A stretch of 7,484 bases of DNA from an uncultured Eubacteriales bacterium (GCA_949744025.1 CATJWA010000111.1:1-7484); one strand, 5' to 3'; shown: positions 1 to 6,361, numbered from the stretch's first letter. The notes: generated by a model from the letters alone, not told the origin. Translations and numbers: made by a program.

Positions 1-517
1 ATGTCGGCTCATCGAGAATAAGCAGCTTGACCTGCTTGGAGAACGCCTTTGCTATCTCAACAAGCTGCTGCTTGCCGGTGCCTATGTCCTTTACCAGAGT
101 CTGGGCCGACTCGTTGAGGCCGACCTGACGCATATGCCGCTCAGCCTCGCTGTAGGTTTTGTCCCAGTCTATGTAGCCCATCTTATTCTTTATCTCATTG
201 CCCAGGAACATATTTTCTCCTATCGACAGCAGCGGTATAAGCGCCAGCTCCTGGTGAATGATAACAATACCGAGGGCCTCGCTGTCCTTCTGTGTCCTGA
301 ACTGGCACAGCTTGCCCTCGTAATAAATTTCGCCGTCATAGCTACCGGCCGGATAAGTGCCGGACAGCACATTCATAAGCGTGGATTTCCCCGCGCCGTT
401 CTCACCTATCAAAGCGTGAATCTCGCCTTCCTCGACCTTCAGATTGACGTTGTCGAGCGCCTTGACGCCGGGAAACTCCTTGGTAATGGATTTCATCTCC
501 AGAATCATTTTTGCCAC
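1..517 (-). CDS. gguA: Sugar ABC transporter ATP-binding protein, GguA/MmsA type (partial, 3' end missing)
   Basis: The N-terminal 172 residues of a cytoplasmic ABC ATPase that would power import of the sugar captured by the upstream binding protein. Visible motifs are Walker A GENGAGKST (38-46), a Q-loop Gln (about 89, IIHQE), the degenerate signature GTGKQQLVEIAKAF (146-159, in the form used by monosaccharide importers instead of LSGGQ) and Walker B LLILDEPT (165-172) at the window edge. Proteins of this class normally carry two ATPase domains in about 500 residues, so roughly two thirds lie outside the window, probably followed by a permease gene. The GTG start at 517 is chosen because GAGGAGG lies 8 bases upstream; the ATG three codons later is too far away. 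It lies 98 bp downstream of the binding-protein gene on the same strand. The family is clear. The gguA name rests mainly on pairing with a ChvE-like protein, and xylG/mglA-type paralogues are the alternative. Confidence 0.9.
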   Translation of the reverse strand, partial: MAKMILEMKSITKEFPGVKALDNVNLKVEEGEIHALIGENGAGKSTLMNVLSGTYPAGSYDGEIYYEGKLCQFRTQKDSEALGIVIIHQELALIPLLSIGENMFLGNEIKNKMGYIDWDKTYSEAERHMRQVGLNESAQTLVKDIGTGKQQLVEIAKAFSKQVKLLILDEPT

Positions 518-550
518 GCGCTGGTCCTCCTCTCTAAAGCTCTCCTGAGA

Positions 551-583
551 AATAAAAGCGGGCGGGGCGTGTGCCCCGCCCAC
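551..583 (-). terminator. Intercistronic hairpin with T-run between binding protein and ATPase genes
   Basis: On the minus strand a 9-bp perfect stem (GGGCGGGGC / GCCCCGCCC, plus positions 573-581 and 560-568) closes a 4-base loop. It can be extended by one G-U and one G-C pair, and is followed by TTTTATT. It has the form of an intrinsic terminator but lies inside what should be one operon, so partial termination or 3'-end protection of the binding-protein mRNA is the likely role. This would give the usual excess of binding protein over ATPase. The structure is seen directly; the partial read-through is inferred. Confidence 0.75.
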
Positions 584-615
584 CGGTATTGCTTTATCTG
601 TGGGATTTTATGTAA

Positions 616-1836
616 TCAGCCGTTGGTGGCCTCAAGATAGCCATCCGTGCCAACCACATAGTAGCCGGGAGTGACGAGCTTCTCCTCCATGTTGTCAGCG
701 GTGACAACATCGGGAACGAGCAGGAAAGACGGGCAGGCATTTCCGGCAGAGGTCTCGTAGGACTCAACATCATATGCGCAATCGAAGTCCCAGCCGGAGG
801 CGGCAATCAGGCCCTCGTCCACGGTCTCGCCGTTGAGTATCGCCTTTGCAAGGTCCAGAGTCACAACAGCCTCGTTTGCCACAGCCTTGTAAACGGTCAT
901 GGACTGTTTGCCGTCCTTGATGTTGCGCAGGTTGGCCACGTCGCCGTCCTGGCCGGTGATGATGACGCTGTTGTCTCCGGCGTAGTCGGACTCGATAGCC
1001 TGGGTTACGCCCAGAGAAGTAGAGTCGTTGGAGCAGACCCATGCGTCGAGAACGGTGCCGTCGGCGTAGTAGGAGGCCAGCACGTTCTGAGCGCGGTCAA
1101 GGGCCACATCGGTCTGCCACTGCTCGGTGCCGACTGCGGAGAACTCGGTCTGGCCGGACACGACTATGAGCTTGCCGCTGTCAATGTAGGGCTTGAGGGT
1201 ATCCATGGCGCCGTTGAAGAAGAAGGGAGCGTTGTTGTCCGCGGGGTCGCCACCTGTGAACTCGATGTTGAAGGGGCCGGCTGCGTTGTCCAGGTCCAGA
1301 GCCTCCTTGACATAGGTGCCCTGAAGCACGCCGACAGTGTAGTTGTCGAAGGATACGTAGTAAGAGGTGTTGTCGTTCATTATAAGGCGGTCATAGGCAA
1401 TGACGGGTACGTCAGCCGCGCCGGCGTCGTTCATAACGGTGTTGAGCGCGTTGCCGTCAATAGCCGCGATGACCAGAAGGTCCACGCCCTGAGCGAGCAT
1501 GTTCTGAATGTCGTTGACCTGCTGCTCGGACTTGTTGTCGGAGTAGGTCACGATGGTCTCATATCCGGCGGCCTTGAACTGCTCATCCAGATATGCGCCG
1601 TCACGGTTCCAACGCTCAAGAGCCTGAGTGGGCATCGCTATGCCGACCGTCTTCTGCTCGTCGGTGGGAGCGGGCTCGTCAGTCTTTCCGTCAGACGGAG
1701 CCTTGTTCTCCGCGGGGGCCGGGGTTGCTGCGGGAGCAGGGTTGCTGTCGCTGGGATTCTCGGCCGGCTTTTCGCCGCATGCGGCAAGACACAGGCACAT
1801 ACACAGCGCAAGAATCAGTGCAAGAACTTTTTTCAT
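616..1836 (-). CDS. chvE: ChvE-type multiple-monosaccharide ABC transporter substrate-binding lipoprotein
   Basis: A periplasmic-binding-protein-type sugar receptor of 406 residues, anchored outside the membrane as a lipoprotein. It has a Lys-containing N terminus, a hydrophobic signal core and a lipobox LAAC with Cys20 as the lipidated residue. A Pro/Ala/Glu-rich flexible linker (about 21-62) follows, then the two-lobed domain. ChvE-like sequence runs throughout: AMPTQALERWNRDG (67-80), LVIAAIDG (121-128), VIAYDRLI (145-152), SFDNYTVGVLQG (162-173), the D-N-N at 200-202, SND (269-271) and TGQDGD (294-299). These include the Arg, Asp, Asn and Trp positions that usually contact the sugar. The ATG at 1836 has AGGAGG 8 bases upstream; a TTG six bases earlier (1842) would leave only 2 bases and is rejected. 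It is the first gene of the importer operon, divergent from a ROK regulator. The exact sugar cannot be read from the sequence; ChvE relatives bind several aldoses, such as galactose, glucose, arabinose and xylose. Confidence 0.92.
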   Translation of the reverse strand: MKKVLALILALCMCLCLAACGEKPAENPSDSNPAPAATPAPAENKAPSDGKTDEPAPTDEQKTVGIAMPTQALERWNRDGAYLDEQFKAAGYETIVTYSDNKSEQQVNDIQNMLAQGVDLLVIAAIDGNALNTVMNDAGAADVPVIAYDRLIMNDNTSYYVSFDNYTVGVLQGTYVKEALDLDNAAGPFNIEFTGGDPADNNAPFFFNGAMDTLKPYIDSGKLIVVSGQTEFSAVGTEQWQTDVALDRAQNVLASYYADGTVLDAWVCSNDSTSLGVTQAIESDYAGDNSVIITGQDGDVANLRNIKDGKQSMTVYKAVANEAVVTLDLAKAILNGETVDEGLIAASGWDFDCAYDVESYETSAGNACPSFLLVPDVVTADNMEEKLVTPGYYVVGTDGYLEATNG

Positions 1837-1864
1837 TTTCAATTCCTCCTGATGGTTTATTCTT

Positions 1865-1881
1865 CCCCCGCCTGGCGGGGG
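1865..1881 (-). promoter_or_regulatory. GC-rich 5'-leader hairpin of the sugar operon
   Basis: A perfect 7-bp stem (CCCCCGC / GCGGGGG) with a 3-base loop. It lies in the predicted transcript between the operator palindrome and the ribosome binding site, ending about 14 bases before AGGAGG. There is no T-run on the minus strand after it, so it is not a normal terminator. A leader structure protecting the 5' end of an abundant mRNA or modulating translation is possible but unproven. Confidence 0.5.
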
Positions 1882-1884
1882 AAT

Positions 1885-1904
1885 GAAACGAAAGCTTTCG
1901 TTTC
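1885..1904. promoter_or_regulatory. 20-bp perfect palindrome, candidate operator
   Basis: GAAACGAAAG followed directly by CTTTCGTTTC forms a perfect 20-bp palindrome with no spacer. It begins 7 bases downstream of the -10 box of the minus-strand promoter, so it covers the predicted transcription start of the chvE-like gene. That is a typical position for a repressor operator. The divergent ROK protein is the nearest candidate ligand. A LacI-type regulator encoded elsewhere is an alternative, because those also favour short unspaced palindromes. Confidence 0.65.
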
Positions 1905-1911
1905 TGAGGCT

Positions 1912-1940
1912 ATTTTATAAAGCAGCTTCATAAATGTCAA
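1912..1940 (-). promoter_or_regulatory. Sigma-A-type promoter of the sugar ABC operon
   Basis: On the minus strand a perfect -35 TTGACA (plus 1935-1940) is followed by a 17-bp spacer and the -10 box TAAAAT (plus 1912-1917), five of six matches to consensus. The predicted start falls at about 1904, at the edge of the palindrome, giving a leader of about 70 nt before the ATG at 1836. Confidence 0.75.
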
Positions 1941-2096
1941 TACTATATTTCATTTTAGCGAGCTTTTTGCCGATTATGAACTGTTTTATATACCTGTTTT
2001 AGTGCAACATGTCATATGAATTTGTAGCTTTTTGTAAACTCTATTGACTTATCATTGGTGTATCCTACAGTAATTCCTTTACGGACGCACTATTTC

Positions 2097-2125
2097 TTGT
2101 CTTATGCGTTTCTTTTTGCTATACT
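2097..2125 (+). promoter_or_regulatory. Candidate promoter of the ROK regulator gene
   Basis: TTGTCT (2097-2102, four of six matches to TTGACA), a 17-bp spacer and TATACT (2120-2125, five of six matches to TATAAT) lie about 50 bp before the start codon. The upstream pair TTGACT/TACAGT at 2044-2071 is a weaker alternative. Confidence 0.5.
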
Positions 2126-2173
2126 TGGTACATAATCTGACAGCACAATAACAATAAGGATGTGACAGTTGCA

Positions 2174-3307
2174 ATGGACTTATCAGGCGCCGAGCGCAGA
2201 AGCTCCGTCGCGGGTAGCATTTATAATTATCTCTATCACTCCACAGGCTTTTGCTCGCGCCAAAGTCTGGCTCGTGAGCTGGGACTGAGTATGCCAACGG
2301 TTTACCAGAACCTGTCAAAGCTCATGGAGCTTGGACTGGTATGCGAATCCGGAGAACAGCTATCCACCGGAGGACGTAAGGTCAGCGGCCTGTCCATCGT
2401 TCCGCAGGTGCGCACGGCTGTAGGAATATCCGTCACGGAGCACCATCTGCGCTTTGTCGCGTCCGACCTTCTGTTAAATGAGTTGGCCTACCGCCAGCTT
2501 TCCATCAATGCTGGGGTCATATTTTCCGGCTCCGGCAAGCTCCTTTACGAGTCGCTTGAACGTTTTCTTGACGACAGCGGCATCGACCGCGAGCGCTTGC
2601 TCGGCGTTGGTATTGCAATTCCCGCCGTCATGTCGCCGGACGCGCGTCACATTACCGCGGCTCCCACACTGCATCTTCGCGACACCTCGCTTGACGGTCT
2701 TACCGCTCATATCCCCTACCCTGTTTACATTGAGAATGACGCCACCTGCGGCGGCTATGCTGAATGGTTTGAACGCAGCGGGGTCGGCGACATGGCCTAT
2801 CTTTCGCTTGAAAACGGCGTCGGCGGGGCCATACTTTTCGACGGCCGTCCCTACCTGGGAAACAACCGGCGCAGCGCCGAGTTCGGGCATATGTGCGTTG
2901 AGCCCGGCGGCCTTGCCTGCACCTGCGGCAAGCAGGGCTGCCTTGAGTCGTACTGCTCTCCGCGCCGGATACAAAACGCCTTTGGTGTCACACCGGAGGA
3001 CTTTTTCTCCACGATTGAGCGGCACGGCCCCTGTTATCAGGAATACTCCGCGCTGTGGGAAAATATGCTGCGCCATCTTGCCATTGGTATAAGCAATATC
3101 CGCATGGCGCTGGACTGCGACGTTGTGCTCGGCGGCCGGCTGCGCGAGTTTCTCCCGCCCTATCTTCCCCGCCTTAAGGAATATGTCGCCGGAATAGACC
3201 CCTTTGGCTCCGGCGCGGACTACCTCCAGCTCAGCGCCCTGCGCCGCCACGCTGTTCCTCTTGGCGTGGCCCTTCACTTTGTGGTGGATTTTATCAATCA
3301 AATTTAG
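2174..3307 (+). CDS. ROK-family transcriptional repressor
   Basis: A 377-residue DNA-binding sugar-responsive regulator. An N-terminal winged helix-turn-helix (about 15-72; helices SRQSLARELGLSMPTVYQNL at 28-47, wing LSTGGRK at 63-69) precedes a ROK sugar-kinase-like domain. The kinase-like half shows GVGIAIPAV (144-152), ENDA (187-190), the Gly-rich NGVGGAIL (214-221) and the zinc site: His239 in EFGHM, then Cys249, Cys251 and Cys256 in the CxCGxxGCxE pattern. The N-terminal DxGGT phosphate loop of ROK kinases is absent (VGISVTEHH at 83-91), so this is a regulator rather than an enzyme. The length is usual for XylR/NagC/Mlc-type proteins. The ATG at 2174 is preferred: AAGGA lies 13 bases upstream, slightly long, whereas the GTG at 2162 is only one base from it. 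It is divergent from the sugar importer, and so probably represses it until the sugar or its phosphate binds. The effector is unknown. Confidence 0.93.
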   Translation: MDLSGAERRSSVAGSIYNYLYHSTGFCSRQSLARELGLSMPTVYQNLSKLMELGLVCESGEQLSTGGRKVSGLSIVPQVRTAVGISVTEHHLRFVASDLLLNELAYRQLSINAGVIFSGSGKLLYESLERFLDDSGIDRERLLGVGIAIPAVMSPDARHITAAPTLHLRDTSLDGLTAHIPYPVYIENDATCGGYAEWFERSGVGDMAYLSLENGVGGAILFDGRPYLGNNRRSAEFGHMCVEPGGLACTCGKQGCLESYCSPRRIQNAFGVTPEDFFSTIERHGPCYQEYSALWENMLRHLAIGISNIRMALDCDVVLGGRLREFLPPYLPRLKEYVAGIDPFGSGADYLQLSALRRHAVPLGVALHFVVDFINQI

Positions 3308-3337
3308 ACATATTTCTTGCACTTTTCTCAGTCTGAC

Positions 3338-3377
3338 AAGCCGGCGTTCCTCAAACGGAGCGCCGGCTTATTTTTTT
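3338..3377 (+). terminator. Intrinsic terminator after the ROK gene
   Basis: A 13-bp stem, one pair G-U: AAGCCGGCGTTCC at 3338-3350 pairs with 3357-3369 around a 6-base loop, and runs into TTATTTTTTT (3368-3377). It starts 30 bp after the stop codon. No T-run exists on the minus-strand side, so it acts on plus-strand transcription only. Confidence 0.92.
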
Positions 3378-3404
3378 ACCTGCCAAAGCCCACCACAAAT
3401 TGAT

Positions 3405-3423
3405 TTTGTGCCGCATGCACAAA
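3405..3423. promoter_or_regulatory. Inverted repeat upstream of the cassette promoter
   Basis: TTTGTGC (3405-3411) and GCACAAA (3417-3423) are perfect 7-bp arms separated by 5 bases, just upstream of the candidate -35 box of the cupin gene. GCACAAA recurs as direct copies at 3460-3466 and 3477-3483. This is a likely binding site for an unidentified regulator. The arms recall CRP/FNR-like half sites, but the sequence and spacing do not match either well. Confidence 0.5.
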
Positions 3424-3428
3424 CACTG

Positions 3429-3458
3429 TTTCCAAAATCACAATAAAACCAGTACAAT
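3429..3458 (+). promoter_or_regulatory. Candidate promoter of the cupin-DUF169-permease cassette
   Basis: TTTCCA (3429-3434, weak -35, four of six), an 18-bp spacer and TACAAT (3453-3458, five of six matches to the -10 consensus). The predicted start near 3465 falls within GCACAAAGTGC (3460-3470). The poor -35 and the flanking repeats would suit a regulated promoter. Confidence 0.5.
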
Positions 3459-3508
3459 GGCACAAAGTGCAATAAAGCACAAACAGCCAAAGGAAAGGGG
3501 TTAATATT

Positions 3509-3961
3509 ATGGGCAAATATGACAATTTGGTATCTCAGATGTACAAGCAGGGCTTGGAGCCGGACCAGGTAAAGAGCAAATATTACAACAAAATTCTCTT
3601 TATGGACGACACCACCATGAAGGGTTCTCCCTATGTGGAGGTTGTGTGGTATTTCCAGCCCTATGACCTCGGAAAGAACTCCCATGTCCACAGCTGGGAC
3701 GAGTTTCTCGGCTTCATGGGCACAGACCCCGACGACCCCATGAACCTGCACGCACGCATAAGGATGGAGATCGAAGATGAGGTTATGTACATAGACAAAA
3801 GCAGCCTTGTCTGGATTCCCGCCGGCCTGCACCATAGTATTTTTGCCGTTGAGGAGATTGACAGGCCCATCCTCCACTTCTCCGGCGGCCCAAATGCGGT
3901 TTACGAAAAAACCGGCAACACCCTCGGCGAAAAGTGGTGGATTCCCAAAGGTGACAAGTAA
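3509..3961 (+). CDS. Small single-domain cupin protein, function unknown
   Basis: A 150-residue cytoplasmic protein, no signal peptide. It carries both cupin motifs. Motif 1 is HVHSWDEFLGFMG (59-71), with His59, His61 and Glu65 as likely metal ligands. Motif 2 is IPAGLHHS (103-110), with Pro104, Gly106 and His109. The full His-His-Glu-His set means a mononuclear metal site is plausible, so it could be an enzyme (dioxygenase, isomerase, decarboxylase) or a metal-dependent small-molecule sensor. I cannot assign it to a characterised subfamily. A conserved-looking aromatic C terminus (GEKWWIPKGDK) is notable. The ATG at 3509 is preceded by AGGAAAGGGG with 8 bases spacing. It is the first gene of a three-gene unit, with only 28 bp before the DUF169 gene, so the two are almost certainly co-transcribed. 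Confidence 0.85.
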   Translation: MGKYDNLVSQMYKQGLEPDQVKSKYYNKILFMDDTTMKGSPYVEVVWYFQPYDLGKNSHVHSWDEFLGFMGTDPDDPMNLHARIRMEIEDEVMYIDKSSLVWIPAGLHHSIFAVEEIDRPILHFSGGPNAVYEKTGNTLGEKWWIPKGDK

Positions 3962-3989
3962 AAAATTATTTGAGAGAGGAGCTTAATAC

Positions 3990-4772
3990 ATGTTCGGCGA
4001 AAGAGAACAGAAAATTTTTGAAAAGCTCAACATGCCTTACCCCGCCATAGCGGTGAAGCTCTGCCGCAACCGCCCAAAGGGCTACGAGCAGGCAGAGGAG
4101 AAAGACTTTCTGTGCTGCTTCCTCGCCAAGGCGCAGAAGGAGAACCGTCCGTTTTACATCTCTGTGGACAACGAGGACTGTATGGGTAAGGTTGTTCTGG
4201 GTATGATGGGCCTGGACTCACCCCACGGCTCAAACCACGGAGCCGGCTACATGGGCAAGGAGCTCGGCGCCTTCCGCACCGCCGGAGCAAACGCGCGGCT
4301 TTATTACGATGCGCCGCAGATAAAGCGCGGGATTGTCAACTTTGTCCTGTTCTGCCCCGTATCGCAGTGTAATTTCAATCCCGACCTCGTCATATGTGTG
4401 GCTGATACCGCCTCCGCACAGCTTCTGCTCCGTGCCTCAAGCTATATATCCGGCGATGTCTGGGAGTCAAAATGCAGCTATGTAATGAGCTGCGCGTGGT
4501 CCTACGTGTATCCGTACATAAGCGGGAAGGTCAATCATCTTTTCACCGGAATGCACCTCGGAATGCAGATGAAGGGCGTCTATCCCCAGGGCCTGCATAT
4601 AATCAGCATACCGTATCAGAAAACAGGTGAGGTAGTTCAGGCGCTCTATGAAATGGAGTGGGTGCTGCCCTTTGTCTGCAAGGACGAGGAAAGCCAAAGG
4701 AAAGTCGCCGCAATGAACGAATTTGTAGGCAAGCTCAGAGACGATATCGATTTCCCTGTTCCCATCGAGTGA
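3990..4772 (+). CDS. DUF169 (COG2043) family protein
   Basis: A 260-residue soluble protein that I recognise as the DUF169 family by the start PYPAIAVKLC (16-25), the Cys-Cys pair LCCFL (41-45), EDCMGKVVLGMMG (62-74), FCPVSQCNFNPDLVICV (121-137) and the C-terminal half rich in aromatic and Gly residues. It contains ten cysteines (25, 42, 43, 64, 122, 127, 136, 162, 168, 230), many in family-conserved blocks, which suggests a metal or iron-sulfur site; that part is inference. The biochemical role of the family is not established to my knowledge. The ATG at 3990 has GAGAGAGGAG 8 bases upstream. It sits 28 bp after the cupin gene and 37 bp before the permease gene on the same strand, so it should act with them. 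Length is within the usual family range. Confidence 0.85.
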   Translation: MFGEREQKIFEKLNMPYPAIAVKLCRNRPKGYEQAEEKDFLCCFLAKAQKENRPFYISVDNEDCMGKVVLGMMGLDSPHGSNHGAGYMGKELGAFRTAGANARLYYDAPQIKRGIVNFVLFCPVSQCNFNPDLVICVADTASAQLLLRASSYISGDVWESKCSYVMSCAWSYVYPYISGKVNHLFTGMHLGMQMKGVYPQGLHIISIPYQKTGEVVQALYEMEWVLPFVCKDEESQRKVAAMNEFVGKLRDDIDFPVPIE

Positions 4773-4809
4773 CATCATCTGAAAAACAAAAATGAGGAAG
4801 TGCGAACAC

Positions 4810-6291
4810 ATGGAAAATTCTGTAGTAAACAAAAAGGAAACGCGAAGTCACTATATTCACCTTGGCGCATGGGCCCTGTTGCAGATAATTGTCTGGAACA
4901 TTCCGCCCGTCGGAGCACTGACCGCCACGGGAATGCATACGCTTGCCGCTTTCGTCGGCCTGCTCTACGGGCTCTGCTTCGTCAAGCAGTACGCGATACC
5001 ATGCCTCATGTGCCCGCTTATTATGACCTTCAGCGGAGCCTACGGAGGCGATGTTATAGCCGCCTATGCCGCGGGCTTTAGCAGCTCTCCCTTCATAATG
5101 ATGTTCAGTATTCTTCTTGTGTCCGGAATGGTGCAGTATTCGGGTCTGGCGAAAGCTCTGGCCACGCGCATACTCAACGCCAGAATGACCAAGGGCCGCC
5201 CCTGGGCGCTGACCTTCTGCATTCTTTTTGCCAGCACAATTCTGACAGTTTTCATCCACCCGCTTATCATCCTGGCCATCATGATCGAGCTGGTCATCGA
5301 CATTTACCGTAAGCTGAATATGAAGGGCAACCGTTGGACCCTGTTCATTCTTTTAGACACCTGCGTACTGTGCATACAGTCCTGCCTGGCCATGCCCTTC
5401 CAGCAGGGACCCACGCTCATGTACAGCATCATGACCGCCTTCGACAGCCGCATCAGCATCATCAACTACACCGTGCCGAACATGATAATGAACGGTGTGT
5501 ACACTCTGGCGCTTCTGGCTTTCTGCTTCTTCATAACCTGGCTGCTGTGCCGCGGCTGTGTCGATGAGGTCCGCAACTACGTTCCCGAAACGGTTGAGCC
5601 TCTCAACGAGGACATGAAGCTGGCCCTCGGCGTACTGATAGTCTATGTCCTTATTCAGCTCATCCCGAATTTCCTGCCCAACAGTGCGGTTAAAACCCTT
5701 CTGGTTTCACCCTCCGTCACGGGCTACTCCGCCCTTTTCGCCTGTGTGGCCATGTTCATCCGCAAGCGCGACGGCAGCAGGTTTGTAACCTTTGACCAGC
5801 TGGCAGGCAGCGGCTTTAACTGGTTTGCACTGCTCATGCTCGTCGGCCTCGGCGCTGTCTGCGGCCCCATGACCTCCGAAAGCACAGGCATTCTCCAGTG
5901 GCTTACCGACATCGTACAACCCATATGTGAACGTCTCAGCCCCTATGCTCTGTATGTGTTCCTCGTAGCCTTCTGTCTTATCGCCACCAACGTCATTGAC
6001 AATATCGCCGTCATTTTCGTCATCATACCAGTCATTTATGTCGTGTGCGTTCAGGTCGGCACCAATCCCGCGGCCATGCTCTCCGCTCTATTCCCCGCGA
6101 TTCAGATGGGCATCCTTGTTCCCGGCGCCACGCCGCACATCGCTATGGTTTTCGCCAAGGAGGATACGGGCTATATATCGTTCGGCAGGCTCAGCGGCTG
6201 GTCCCTGCTGCGCTCGCTGTTTGTATTCATCATTTCCATCACATTAGGCTGGCTTATGATGGGCCTGTTTGTTGACCCGTTCACGCTGTAA
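4810..6291 (+). CDS. Ion-transporter-superfamily (SLC13/DASS-like) permease
   Basis: A 493-residue polytopic membrane protein with about 11-12 hydrophobic segments, among them 14-36, 42-58, 62-78, 93-110, 132-166, 176-196, 226-247, 271-289, 302-317, 337-352, 378-412, 420-447 and 467-487. Some of these are probably re-entrant hairpins or helix pairs. The layout, and ATNVIDNIAVIFVIIPV (392-408) in the place of the second ion-binding hairpin, point to the anion-transporter (IT) superfamily, whose members carry dicarboxylates, citrate, sulfate or similar. The first half has STILTVFIHPLIILAIM (142-158) instead of a clear SNT motif, so it is divergent and the substrate and coupling ion cannot be named. 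The ATG at 4810 is chosen for GAGGAAG 9 bases upstream; the earlier in-frame ATG at 4792 has no ribosome binding site. It is the last gene of the cupin-DUF169 cassette and probably moves the compound those proteins act on. Confidence 0.82.
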   Translation: MENSVVNKKETRSHYIHLGAWALLQIIVWNIPPVGALTATGMHTLAAFVGLLYGLCFVKQYAIPCLMCPLIMTFSGAYGGDVIAAYAAGFSSSPFIMMFSILLVSGMVQYSGLAKALATRILNARMTKGRPWALTFCILFASTILTVFIHPLIILAIMIELVIDIYRKLNMKGNRWTLFILLDTCVLCIQSCLAMPFQQGPTLMYSIMTAFDSRISIINYTVPNMIMNGVYTLALLAFCFFITWLLCRGCVDEVRNYVPETVEPLNEDMKLALGVLIVYVLIQLIPNFLPNSAVKTLLVSPSVTGYSALFACVAMFIRKRDGSRFVTFDQLAGSGFNWFALLMLVGLGAVCGPMTSESTGILQWLTDIVQPICERLSPYALYVFLVAFCLIATNVIDNIAVIFVIIPVIYVVCVQVGTNPAAMLSALFPAIQMGILVPGATPHIAMVFAKEDTGYISFGRLSGWSLLRSLFVFIISITLGWLMMGLFVDPFTL

Positions 6292-6327
6292 TAAACCCTT
6301 ACGGGGCTACAACACATAGTTACCCAA

Positions 6328-6361
6328 TTCAAAAGAGCTGTCTATTGACAGCTCTTTTGAA
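6328..6361 (+). terminator. Near-symmetrical intrinsic terminator after the permease gene
   Basis: A perfect 15-bp stem (6328-6342 with 6347-6361, core AAAAGAGCTGTC / GACAGCTCTTTT) and a 4-base loop TATT. The A-run and T-run are inside the arms, so the element could end transcription from either direction. It closes the cassette 36 bp after the permease stop codon. Confidence 0.88.

Larger units (their letters stand above)
1837..2173. promoter_or_regulatory. Divergent control region between the sugar operon and the ROK regulator
   Basis: About 340 bp without a credible gene, notably more AT-rich than its flanks. It holds the minus-strand promoter, operator palindrome and leader hairpin of the sugar operon, and the plus-strand promoter of the ROK gene, listed separately. 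The middle part (about 1941-2090) contains a 9-bp direct repeat AGCTTTTTG (1961-1969 and 2026-2034) and the small palindrome TCATATGA (2012-2019), neither of which I can assign. A second possible plus-strand promoter is TTGACT (2044-2049), 16 bp, TACAGT (2066-2071). Confidence 0.6.

Noticed and set aside
134..640. 168-codon open frame on the plus strand across the ATPase gene and the terminator
   Set aside because: It lies antisense to the clear Walker A region of the ABC ATPase and runs through the intercistronic hairpin into the binding-protein gene. It has no recognisable domain.
1881..1906. Catabolite-responsive element (CcpA site) at the palindrome
   Set aside because: The spacing of CG within TGAAACGAAAGC does not match the TGWAANCGNTNWCA pattern, so a specific operator is the better reading.
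1961..2034. Direct repeat AGCTTTTTG at 1961-1969 and 2026-2034 as an operator pair
   Set aside because: The 65-bp separation, low complexity in AT-rich DNA and position away from both promoters make chance likely.
2474..3322. 282-codon open frame on the minus strand, opposite the ROK gene
   Set aside because: It overlaps a well-supported ROK protein with intact HTH and zinc motifs. Its translation resembles no family I know and is Ala/Gly/Val/Lys-rich, as expected from antisense of GC-rich coding DNA.
3405..3423. FNR or CRP binding site
   Set aside because: TTTGTGC-5-GCACAAA lacks the TTGAT-4-ATCAA and TGTGA-6-TCACA patterns, so a named regulator cannot be claimed.
4735..5259. 174-codon open frame on the minus strand over the permease start
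   Set aside because: It is antisense to the permease and the end of DUF169; its translation is low-complexity and charged with no domain.
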